Source: Candidatus Nealsoniibacteriota bacterium (lineage in GTDB: Bacteria > Patescibacteriota > Minisyncoccia > Minisyncoccales > PWPS01). Taken from it: a stretch of DNA of 36,662 nucleotides. The DNA is taken from contig PUNQ01000031.1 in the NCBI GenBank assembly GCA_003551845.1, forward strand, positions 1 to 36,662, in the 5' to 3' direction. The translations under genes were made by a program, and so were the position numbers. Below the pieces are notes generated by a model. That model saw only the letters and a list, made by a program, of their open reading frames with translations, was not told the origin of the DNA and searched no databases. How positions within the stretch are numbered: position 1 is the first letter of the stretch; every line of letters starts with the position of its first letter. Shown one piece after another: positions 16,160 to 24,416 of this stretch.

Positions 16160-16344
16160 TTTATTTGTAAATCTGAAAAATGATACGGTGTCGGATTCGT
16201 TTTTGCAGTGATAATGATTAACAAACATAAAAAACCTTATTATCTTGAAAATAGCTGTCTTTGTTTGTTAGACTTGGATAGTGCTCATTGACGGAAATAA
16301 TTTTGCAAACTGTTAAATAAATTATTAATTAATCGTTAAATAGA

Positions 16345-17052
16345 ATGCGGAATGAGGAAGTGATCAATTATATAAATAAACAGCTGGAAGCCGGTTATTC
16401 CAGAGCTGAAATTGAAAAAGCTCTTATTGATGCCGGGTGGAGTAAAGAAGAGATAAGTGCATCCTTCGATTCATTATCCGGATCCGAAGATGAAAAGTCG
16501 ACTGTTACTGGAAAAACGGACCGGTCAAGCTCAGTAGGGCTATCAAAAAAATTGCGAATAACGGACAAGAAAAAACCGATAATTATTAGCCTTGCATTAA
16601 TTTTACTTTTTTCTTTGTCAGTTTTCGGCGGTTTTTACTTAAGTGGAGAAGATGATTCGGAAGAAAAAGATCAAGTCAGTGAGGAGGTTGCTGAAGAGGA
16701 AGAGGGGCTTATTGAAGAGGAAGAAGATGAAGATATCGTCGAACCGGACAGAGAAAGGCCCTTTTTCGGAAGTGATGCGGGACTTTTGGCAGAGGAGTGG
16801 ATTAAAACGGAGTCCCCGACATTTACGGAGCGCGGAGGTGACAACCTAAGACTTCTCGACACTGAAGAGGTCGACGAATCTGTTTTTGAAGTCAGTTTTA
16901 GTTTTGAACCCACTTATTCCGGCTATGGCCCGGTTGAAGAAGGGGAGGATTTGGAGGAAGCTGAGTCCTCTCATGTTATTGTGATTACCATTGACCGGCG
17001 CGAGGTTGTAGAAGCCGTCATTGATGATGAATTTAAGGAGTTAAACAGGTAG
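16345..17052 (+). CDS. Single-pass membrane protein with N-terminal UBA-like helical motif
   Basis: 235 aa, function unknown. Residues 1-45 form a short helical motif ('LEAGYSRAEIEKALIDAGWS') that also occurs at the start of the protein at 33028. A Ser/Thr-rich linker, one transmembrane helix ('PIIISLALILLFSLSVFGGF', about 80-100), an extremely acidic stretch ('EEVAEEEEGLIEEEEDEDI') and a C-terminal domain of about 95 residues follow, with 'DAGLLAEEWIKTESPTFTER' and 'VIVITIDRREVVEAVIDDEF'. The C-terminal domain is presumably extracytoplasmic and looks like a small alpha/beta fold. No operon partner. Confidence 0.7.
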   Translation: MRNEEVINYINKQLEAGYSRAEIEKALIDAGWSKEEISASFDSLSGSEDEKSTVTGKTDRSSSVGLSKKLRITDKKKPIIISLALILLFSLSVFGGFYLSGEDDSEEKDQVSEEVAEEEEGLIEEEEDEDIVEPDRERPFFGSDAGLLAEEWIKTESPTFTERGGDNLRLLDTEEVDESVFEVSFSFEPTYSGYGPVEEGEDLEEAESSHVIVITIDRREVVEAVIDDEFKELNR

Positions 17053-17267
17053 TTAATTAACGGATAAGATCAAAAATTATCTTTCATTTTTTTGAATTTC
17101 AATATCCCACTTTTAATTTTAACTCATACTTTAAAAAGATTTGGCTGAGTTCGTTGAATGTCTTTACAACGACACTTTTTGTTTTATGGGCAATTGTTTT
17201 CAGATGTTAACAAGGTGCAACCGTTTTTATTTTTTATGTTAAGCTTAAATTAAAATAATGAGATAAG

Positions 17268-19235
17268 ATGAAAATAGTTTTTATTGATTCGTTTTACATC
17301 AGCAAGGAAAAAAGATTAAAGTGTTCGGGGCTGGGCATAATCAGTATCGGAACCATTTTAAAAAATGAAGGGCACGATATCGATATTATTTTTCCTCATA
17401 ATTTGTTTTTTAAAAATGAGCTTTTTGAGAAAGACCCGATAAGAAAGAGTATTGATTCATTGGTTTCCATTATAGAAGAAAAAGACCCCGAAGTAGTTGG
17501 TCTTTACGGCATTTGTAACACTTATCATATTAATCTGAAAATTGCGGAAAAGATAAAAAAAAGGAATAAAAATGTCAAAATTATTTTTGGGGGACCGCAT
17601 GCCACCGCAACGGCAAAACTATCAATGGACGCATTCCCATTCATAGACATCATAGTCAAGGGAGAAGCGGAGGCGATGATCGGGGATCTCGTATCGGCAA
17701 TTGAGAAAAAGTCTTCTCTTTGTGATATTCCTGCAATTGTTTATAGAAAAGACGGTAAAATTGTTGAAAACGAGAAAATAAAGCTTATTGATGATTTGGA
17801 TCAATTACCGGTTCCGGACTATTCTCTTGTTGATGACTTTGACAAAATGAGCATAGTTCCGATTGATCCGGGCAGAGGATGCCCCTTTAATTGTCATTTT
17901 TGTTCTACCAGCAGGTTTTGGAAAAAAAAGTTCAGAATGAAAAGCGTTGAAAGATTGGTTGATGAAATTGAGTTACTGCATAAAAAGCATAACAAGCGTA
18001 TTTTTTCCTTTTTACATGATAATTTTACTTTTGATAAGAAAATAGTTATTGAATTCTGTGATTTGCTTATCGAAAAAGAATTAAAAATCAAATGGTTTTG
18101 CTCTGCCAGAATTGATACACTCGACAAGGAGATGATTTTTAAAATGAAAAAAGCGGGTTGCCATGCGATATTTACGGGAGTGGAAACCGGATCTCCCAGG
18201 ATGCAAAGAATAATAAATAAGAATATCGATTTGGAAAAAGCATGGGAGAATTTTAAAATTTTGGATCAGGTGGGAATAAATTTTAATATCTCATTGATTT
18301 ATGGATTTCCTGAAGAGACGGAAGAAGACTTCAATCAAACATTAAGATTTTTAATAAAACTATTTACTCTTGAAAGTATGATGAGAGCCAATCTCATGTA
18401 TTTCAGAATAATGCATGGAACAAAATATTATGAAAAATATTTTGATGAAAGTGCAAAACTTTTAAGTGTTGATGAGAAGAAAGATCCGCTTTTGTCTTCT
18501 TTAACAATCAGCAAAAAATCTTTTCTATTCGGAGAAAAACTTTTTTCCGATTTTAGAGAAATATTTTCACATTTTTACAAGGTTAATAATTTATTTGATG
18601 ATTTCGGACAAAGTTTTGACGCTTTCCACCATGTTTTGATAAGGTCTCTTACGAGAAATTACAAGAAAACACTTGATAAAGTATTAATTTTTTATGAGGA
18701 TAGTCCAATTGAATTCTACCGAGATCTCGAGAATTTCGAGCCCAATTTTACCGGAAGCAAAATAAATAATATTTTTCGTAATTTCATGGAGCAAGATAGA
18801 GGCGATGACAGAAAGTGGAAGGAGGCTCAAAAACAGTTCGAAGTCGAGTTGCGGAAAAATAAAAATAAGTTTTTAAAAAGTTTGGGAGGCAGAAAAACTT
18901 CTAAAAAAATAAAAGACTTCAATAAAAGAAAAAAAACGGAAAAAGGGACTTATAAAAGGATCGATGTGGTTATAGAGGAGATTAAAAATGGAAAAATTAA
19001 GGCAAAAGATACAAGAAAAGAAGAGGAAAAAACGCTATCTTTCAATAGCGAAACATTGTTTATCGAAACATATCTGCTGGAGGAAGATTTTAGCGAAAAA
19101 AACAAAGAAGTCGATTTTAAAAAAATGAGAAGAGGCGACGAGGTAACCGTATTCGGAAATGAAAAAGACGGAAAATTAGAATGTTTATTGGTTAAAAAAA
19201 TCATAGCTTTGGATAAATTATTCATTAGGCCTTGA
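17268..19235 (+). CDS. B12-binding-type radical SAM protein with extra C-terminal module
   Basis: 655 aa. An N-terminal Rossmann-like B12-binding-type domain (about 1-150; 'MKIVFIDSFYISKEKRLKCS', 'VKIIFGGPHATATAKLSM', 'IVKGEAEAMIGDLV') lacks the DxHxxG ligand motif. It is followed by a radical SAM core with CxxxCxxC in 'PGRGCPFNCHFCSTSRFW' (about 205-222) and 'GVETGSPRMQRIINKN'. The order is that of the BchE/MiaB-like group of unknown substrates. After a helical region of about 150 residues there is a Lys-rich linker and a C-terminal module (563-655) that resembles the C-terminus of the HemW-like protein at 30397. Monocistronic, with about 215 AT-rich bases upstream. The substrate is not predictable. 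Confidence 0.85.
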   Translation: MKIVFIDSFYISKEKRLKCSGLGIISIGTILKNEGHDIDIIFPHNLFFKNELFEKDPIRKSIDSLVSIIEEKDPEVVGLYGICNTYHINLKIAEKIKKRNKNVKIIFGGPHATATAKLSMDAFPFIDIIVKGEAEAMIGDLVSAIEKKSSLCDIPAIVYRKDGKIVENEKIKLIDDLDQLPVPDYSLVDDFDKMSIVPIDPGRGCPFNCHFCSTSRFWKKKFRMKSVERLVDEIELLHKKHNKRIFSFLHDNFTFDKKIVIEFCDLLIEKELKIKWFCSARIDTLDKEMIFKMKKAGCHAIFTGVETGSPRMQRIINKNIDLEKAWENFKILDQVGINFNISLIYGFPEETEEDFNQTLRFLIKLFTLESMMRANLMYFRIMHGTKYYEKYFDESAKLLSVDEKKDPLLSSLTISKKSFLFGEKLFSDFREIFSHFYKVNNLFDDFGQSFDAFHHVLIRSLTRNYKKTLDKVLIFYEDSPIEFYRDLENFEPNFTGSKINNIFRNFMEQDRGDDRKWKEAQKQFEVELRKNKNKFLKSLGGRKTSKKIKDFNKRKKTEKGTYKRIDVVIEEIKNGKIKAKDTRKEEEKTLSFNSETLFIETYLLEEDFSEKNKEVDFKKMRRGDEVTVFGNEKDGKLECLLVKKIIALDKLFIRP

Positions 19236-19344
19236 CTTGAAGTGATGATTTTTAAATTTATGAAGATTACAAGGATTTAAATTTATTAATCTATTTTAAA
19301 TAATTTAAAATATTAGACTCTTATTAGCTAACCAACATCCAAAT

Positions 19345-20019
19345 ATGTCCGATAAAAAAGTGGTAAAAATACTGGCAAAAAGATTCATCACTCATGATGT
19401 AAAGAGCTTTATTGTAGAAAAGCCTGACGGTTATTCATTCGAACCGGGGCAGGCCACGAAAGTAGCAATAAATAAAAAGGGTTGGACCGAGGAGGGTAGG
19501 CCCTTTACATTCACATCACTGAACCGAGACAAAGTATTGGAGTTCATAATTAAAGGATATTACGATCATGACGGAGTAACCAAAAATATACATGAACTGG
19601 AAACGGGAGAAGAGCTGCTCATCGGGGATCCATGGGGAACGATAAAGTACAAAGGCGAAGGAACTTTTATAGCCGGAGGTGCGGGGATAACGCCCTTTGT
19701 AAGTATTTTGAGAGATTTGAAAAAGAAGGAGGAGATTAAAAATAATAAACTTATTTTCAGCAACAAAACCGCAAAGGATATAATTTTAGAAAAGGAATTG
19801 AAAGAAATATTTTCGAAAAAGCCGAACAATTTAATATTGACTCTGACCGATGAGAGCAAAAAAGGTTATGAAGATAAAATGATTGATGAAGAGTTTCTAA
19901 AAAACAAAATAGATAACTTTTCCCAAAAATTTTATCTTTGTGGCCCTCCGGCTTTCAATGAAGACATATCCGCCTCTTTAAAAAGTTTGGGGGCTAATCC
20001 GGAAACATTGGTTTTTTAA
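19345..20019 (+). CDS. Ferredoxin/flavodoxin-NAD(P)H reductase-like flavoprotein
   Basis: 224 aa flavin reductase of the ferredoxin-NADP+ reductase superfamily. The FAD domain (about 1-100) has the flavin motif 'GRPFTFTS' and 'FEPGQATKVAI'. The NAD(P) domain (about 100-224) has 'FIAGGAGITPFVSIL' and 'FYLCGPPAFNEDI'. There is no 2Fe-2S domain, so it probably passes electrons between a nicotinamide and a small carrier such as ferredoxin or flavodoxin; that would connect with the ferredoxin-reducing KorAB and ferredoxin-dependent radical SAM enzymes, but the link is inferred. SD-less start, transcribed alone. Confidence 0.87.
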   Translation: MSDKKVVKILAKRFITHDVKSFIVEKPDGYSFEPGQATKVAINKKGWTEEGRPFTFTSLNRDKVLEFIIKGYYDHDGVTKNIHELETGEELLIGDPWGTIKYKGEGTFIAGGAGITPFVSILRDLKKKEEIKNNKLIFSNKTAKDIILEKELKEIFSKKPNNLILTLTDESKKGYEDKMIDEEFLKNKIDNFSQKFYLCGPPAFNEDISASLKSLGANPETLVF

Positions 20020-20119
20020 AAAAGCCAATTATTTGACCGGTTATATGTTGATTACCTCAAAATATAAGTCCTAACCGATCCAGCCGATTCGACTCCTTAT
20101 TTTATTGGTGAGTGTTATC

Positions 20120-20128
20120 TGATATAAT
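20120..20128 (+). promoter_or_regulatory. Extended -10 promoter of carB
   Basis: TGATATAAT, exact match to TGnTATAAT, 41 bases before the carB ATG. No convincing -35, as often with extended -10 elements. Confidence 0.55.
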
Positions 20129-20169
20129 CTTAAAAATTTTAATGAGCAAAAGAAGTAAAATATTTAATC

Positions 20170-23100
20170 ATGAGAAGTGAAAATTTAAAGAAGGTTTTAG
20201 TCTTGGGAAGTGGGGCTTTGAAGATCGGGCAGGCGGGAGAGTTTGATTATTCGGGATCTCAAGCCTTAAAAGCTTTGCGGGAAGAAGGAATAGAAACTGT
20301 TCTTGTAAACCCCAATATTGCTACGATTCAAACCAGCAAAAAATTAGCGGATAAAATATATTTTCTACCCGTAAATCCTTATTTTGTAAAAAAAATAATA
20401 AAAAAAGAAAAGCCTGACGGGGTCTTATTATTTTTCGGAGGACAAACGGCTCTCAATTGCGGTGTTGAGCTTTACAATCAAAATGTTTTTGAAGAATACG
20501 ATGTGAAAATATTGGGCACCTCTATCGAGACGGTCATTAAAACGGAAGACAGAACCGTTTTTTCCGAAGAGATGAAAAAGATGGGAGTTCCGATGGCAAA
20601 AAATACAATAGTTAAAAAAGGAGAAGATGTTTTGTCGGCGGCTGAAGATGTGGGGTATCCGATAAATATCAGATCATCTTATTCTTTGGGCGGGAAAGAT
20701 TCCGGAATTTATTATAACCAAGAAGAAGTTCGGTCTCTTCTTCTCGAAAAAAATTTTACCGATGAAGAAAGTTTGGTAATTGAAAAATCTTTGGAGGGAT
20801 GGAAAGAGATAGAGTTTGAAGTTGTAAGGGATAGGGAAGGAAATTGTTCCATAATTTGTGATATGGAAAATTTTGATCCGGTCGGTGTTCACACGGGAGA
20901 AAGTATAGTTGTTGCTCCGTCGCAAACTTTAAAAAAAGAAGATCTGGAAAAAATGAGATCCGTTTCAGCTGAAATCGTGAACCACCTTGAAATAATAGGA
21001 GAATGCAACATTCAATTTGCACTCAACCCGGAGAACGGTGATTATCGAGTTATAGAGCTGAATGCAAGGCTATCAAGGTCTTCCGCTCTGGCATCCAAGG
21101 CTACGGGCTATCCTTTGGCCTTTATTGCCGCTAAACTGGCAATAGGCTATAATCTTTCGGAATTAAAAAATGATACTACGGGCCGAACACTCGAAAACTT
21201 CGAGCCTCTTTTGGATTATGTGATTTGCAAGGTGCCGAGATGGGATTTTGAAAAATTTAGCAAAGCCTCAAGAAAAGTCGGCACCGGAATGAAAAGTGTG
21301 GGAGAGGTCATGGCAATCGCCGAGAGCTTTGAAGAAGCGATACAGAAAGGGTTGAGAATGACCGAAAAAAAACCGGGATTCATTACAAATGAAAAATTTG
21401 CCGATTCCGAAATCGAGAAAGGTCTCAAAACTCCCGGCGAAAACAGGGTATTTTTTATTGAGTCAGCTCTCAAAAGCGAATATTCAGTTGAAAGAATTCA
21501 TCAATTAACTAAGATTGACAAATTTTTTATTAAAAAATTGAAAAAGATTGTTGAGATATCGGAAAGATTAAAAACCAAAAAAAATAAAGAATTGACCGAT
21601 GAAGATCTTTTTGTTGCCAAAAAAAACGGTTTTTCGGATTTGCAAATTGCCCGTCTGGTTGATAAAGAAGAGGTTTTTATTCGTGATTTGAGAAAGAGAA
21701 GAAACATATTGCCGACAATAAAAAAAATTAAAGCTACGACTTCGGGTTATGAAAAAAAGGTTAATTATTTCTATTTAACTTACACCAATAGAAATAAAGA
21801 AAAAAATAAAGGCGAAAAAGTAGAGGGGGAAGCGAAAATTGTCGTTATAGGTTCCGGTGTCTATCGAATAGGCAGTTCGGTTGAATTCGATTGGGCCTCG
21901 GTTTCTGCCGCAACCGCCATTCAAGAAAGAGGTTATCGTACGGTAATGATAAACTGTAATCCGGAAACCGTTTCTACCGATTATGATATCTGTGATAAGC
22001 TCTACTTTGAAGAACTGACAAAAGAGAGGGTTCTGGACATATTGGAAAAAGAGAAACCGATGGGGGTCGTTGTTTCCGTAGGAGGACAGTCATCCAATAA
22101 TCTGGCACTTTTTTTGGATGAAAATGATTTTGAAATAATGGGAACGCCGGCCGCTTCAATAGACAGGGTGGAAAACAGATACGAATTTTCCAAAATACTT
22201 GATGAAATAGGGGTAAATCAGCCACGATGGGAAGAAGCTAAAAATAAAGAAAGTGTTTCAAAATTTATTGAAAAAGTGGGTTTTCCGGTTATATTGAGGC
22301 CGTCTTATGTTCTTTCCGGAACCTCGATGAGGGTGGTCCATAATTTTGAGGAACTGGATCGATTTTTGGAAAAAGTAAAAAAGCTGTCCGAAGATCACCC
22401 GGTTGTCGTGTCCGAATTCATAAGGGAAGCTGAAGAAATGGAAATAGATGCCGTCGCCGGTAAGGGAAAACTATTGGACTATGCCGTTTCCGAGCATGTA
22501 GAGTTCGCCGGAACACATAGTGGAGACGCTACCCTTATCCACCCGCCTCAGAAGACGAGGAGGAGCTTAGTCGAAAAGATGGTTGAGGTGTCTAAGATGA
22601 TTGCCGAAAAACTTCATATTACGGGACCTTTTAATATTCAGTTTTTAAAGAAAGAAGGAAGGGTTTGGGTAATAGAGTGCAATCTACGTTCCTCCAGGAG
22701 CTTTCCTTTCGTTTCTAAAATTAGCGGAAGCAATTTGATTGAAAAGAGTATTCGGGCAATGCTGGAAGAAGATATCAATACAAATGATTTTGAAGAGAGA
22801 AGGAAGGAAGCTGTAGGAGTGAAAGTTCCCCGCTTTTCCCTTTCACGATTGACCGGTGCAGATTGCTTGAAAGGTGTTGAAATGAAGTCAACCGGAGAAG
22901 TGGCCTGCATGGGGAAAAGCACGGAAGAGGCCTTTTTGAAAAGCATGAATTCAATCGGCTATGATATATCTCCCGAAGTTATATTTATTGGATTGAACGG
23001 AGATGAGTTAACGGCTTCCCTGATTTCAAAATTTAAAAGATTGAATGAAAAGGGAGTTATTTTTTATATTAATGGAGAAAATGAGAAGATTTTTGAAAAA

Positions 23101-23334
23101 AATAACTTGAGCTTTGCAAGGGTTGATGATTCGGAAAAGATGAAAAAGAGAATTGACTTGGCTATAATTACCGAGGCTGAAAAAAATGACGAAAAGAGAC
23201 ATTATTTGAGAAGAATATCGGTGAATAGCTCCATTCCCTTAATTACTGACATCAGGGTTGCGGAACTTTTTTTGGAATCAATCTTAAAACTGAAAAAGGA
23301 AGAATTGGAAATTAAATCCTGGAATGAATATTGA
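20170..23334 (+). CDS. carB: Carbamoyl-phosphate synthase large subunit
   Basis: Makes carbamoyl phosphate for pyrimidine and arginine synthesis from bicarbonate, ATP and ammonia supplied by CarA. 1054 aa with the full duplicated layout: N-half ATP-grasp from 'VLVLGSGALKIGQAGEFDYS', an oligomerisation region about 400-550, C-half from 'IVVIGSGVYRIGSSVEFDW', and a short allosteric domain after about 940. Many signatures ('QAGEFDYSGSQA', 'NPNIATIQTS', 'FGGQTALNCGVEL', 'GVYRIGSSVEFDW', 'CNPETVSTDYD') read like the animal CAD/CPS1 lineage and the bacteria that share it, rather than E. coli CarB. No carA is in the window. Monocistronic with an extended -10 promoter. Confidence 0.95.
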   Translation: MRSENLKKVLVLGSGALKIGQAGEFDYSGSQALKALREEGIETVLVNPNIATIQTSKKLADKIYFLPVNPYFVKKIIKKEKPDGVLLFFGGQTALNCGVELYNQNVFEEYDVKILGTSIETVIKTEDRTVFSEEMKKMGVPMAKNTIVKKGEDVLSAAEDVGYPINIRSSYSLGGKDSGIYYNQEEVRSLLLEKNFTDEESLVIEKSLEGWKEIEFEVVRDREGNCSIICDMENFDPVGVHTGESIVVAPSQTLKKEDLEKMRSVSAEIVNHLEIIGECNIQFALNPENGDYRVIELNARLSRSSALASKATGYPLAFIAAKLAIGYNLSELKNDTTGRTLENFEPLLDYVICKVPRWDFEKFSKASRKVGTGMKSVGEVMAIAESFEEAIQKGLRMTEKKPGFITNEKFADSEIEKGLKTPGENRVFFIESALKSEYSVERIHQLTKIDKFFIKKLKKIVEISERLKTKKNKELTDEDLFVAKKNGFSDLQIARLVDKEEVFIRDLRKRRNILPTIKKIKATTSGYEKKVNYFYLTYTNRNKEKNKGEKVEGEAKIVVIGSGVYRIGSSVEFDWASVSAATAIQERGYRTVMINCNPETVSTDYDICDKLYFEELTKERVLDILEKEKPMGVVVSVGGQSSNNLALFLDENDFEIMGTPAASIDRVENRYEFSKILDEIGVNQPRWEEAKNKESVSKFIEKVGFPVILRPSYVLSGTSMRVVHNFEELDRFLEKVKKLSEDHPVVVSEFIREAEEMEIDAVAGKGKLLDYAVSEHVEFAGTHSGDATLIHPPQKTRRSLVEKMVEVSKMIAEKLHITGPFNIQFLKKEGRVWVIECNLRSSRSFPFVSKISGSNLIEKSIRAMLEEDINTNDFEERRKEAVGVKVPRFSLSRLTGADCLKGVEMKSTGEVACMGKSTEEAFLKSMNSIGYDISPEVIFIGLNGDELTASLISKFKRLNEKGVIFYINGENEKIFEKNNLSFARVDDSEKMKKRIDLAIITEAEKNDEKRHYLRRISVNSSIPLITDIRVAELFLESILKLKKEELEIKSWNEY

Positions 23335-23438
23335 AAATTAGGTTCAAAATTTTTAAAAAATAACTGGACTGCCTCCCATATTAATTTATAAATATTTCGA
23401 TTTTAAAAAGATTTTTGATTAACTGATAAAAATAGAAG

Positions 23439-24329
23439 ATGAAAGTAGGATATCCGTGCATAAATTTATCTTTGGATTGCCGAGCGAGTAGAACATTCAG
23501 ACTGAAATCATTTTCAAGAGATAGATTTCTTGAGACTGTTCGGGTAAATTTGAATTGTTTGGAAAGGATGGTTGACTACAATATTGAAAATAACCTACTC
23601 TTTTTAAGAATAACTTCCGATCTGATTCCGTTTGCTTCTCATAAGATAAATCAAGTTGATTGGAGGAGTGAATTCTCTGGAAGATTTGAAGAAATAGGGA
23701 AAAAGATAAATAGAGCGGAGATGAGAATAACAATGCATCCCGGCCAGTATACCGTTTTGAATTCGAATAGGCGAACGGTTTTTAAGAAAGCCGTTGAAGA
23801 ACTCACTTACCACACTGAAGTTTTGGATTTACTGGGACTGGATAGTAGTGCAAAGGTGAATATTCATGTCGGGGGAGTTTATGAAAATAAAAATGAGAGC
23901 ATGAAGAGATTTGTTGACAGGTATCGTGGCTTGCCTGAAAAGATTAAAAAAAGATTGATTATTGAAAATGATGAAAAGAGTTATTCCGTTATCGATTGTT
24001 TGAATATATCCGAAAAAATCGATATTCCGGTAACTTTTGACAATCTTCACCACGAAATAAACAACAAAGATGAGAAGCTTGAATTTTTATTGAGAAAAGT
24101 TTTTAAGACTTGGAAAAGGAAAGACGGGTTGCCGATTGTTCATTACAGTTCTCAAAAACCGGGAGAAAGGAAAGGAAGACACAATGAGCATATCGACTTG
24201 GATCATTTTAAAAACTTTTTAAAAAAAATGGACAAATTTGACTTCGATCTCATTCTTGAAATCAAGGATAAGGAAAGAAGTGCCGAGAAAGCTTTGAAAG
24301 TAATTAGAGAAATAAAAAACTTGAGTTGA
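23439..24329 (+). CDS. uvsE: UV damage endonuclease UvsE/UVDE
   Basis: TIM-barrel DNA repair enzyme that nicks 5' of UV photoproducts and other lesions. Family hallmarks: 'MKVGYPCINLSLDCRASRTF', 'NLNCLERMVDYNIENNLLFL', 'MHPGQYTVLNS', 'NIHVGGVYENK', 'RLIIENDEKSYSV', 'VTFDNLHHEIN', and 'VHYSSQ...GRHNEHID'. These supply the His/Glu/Asp metal ligands. At 296 aa it is normal for bacterial UvsE. It lies convergent to the histidine kinase gene with an 87-base gap that contains a long-looped inverted repeat without a T tract. Confidence 0.95.
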   Translation: MKVGYPCINLSLDCRASRTFRLKSFSRDRFLETVRVNLNCLERMVDYNIENNLLFLRITSDLIPFASHKINQVDWRSEFSGRFEEIGKKINRAEMRITMHPGQYTVLNSNRRTVFKKAVEELTYHTEVLDLLGLDSSAKVNIHVGGVYENKNESMKRFVDRYRGLPEKIKKRLIIENDEKSYSVIDCLNISEKIDIPVTFDNLHHEINNKDEKLEFLLRKVFKTWKRKDGLPIVHYSSQKPGERKGRHNEHIDLDHFKNFLKKMDKFDFDLILEIKDKERSAEKALKVIREIKNLS

Positions 24330-24416
24330 GAAGTTAAAAGTTCGAAGCGATCAATGTATATGATCTCAACTGAAAATATCGCCATCCGAATTCAAAAAGA
24401 GAGATGTTATTGATTT

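Noticed and set aside
24324-24371. Inverted repeat AGTTGAGA/TCTCAACT between uvsE and the histidine kinase gene
   Set aside because: The loop is over 30 bases and there is no T tract on either strand, so it is not a convincing terminator.
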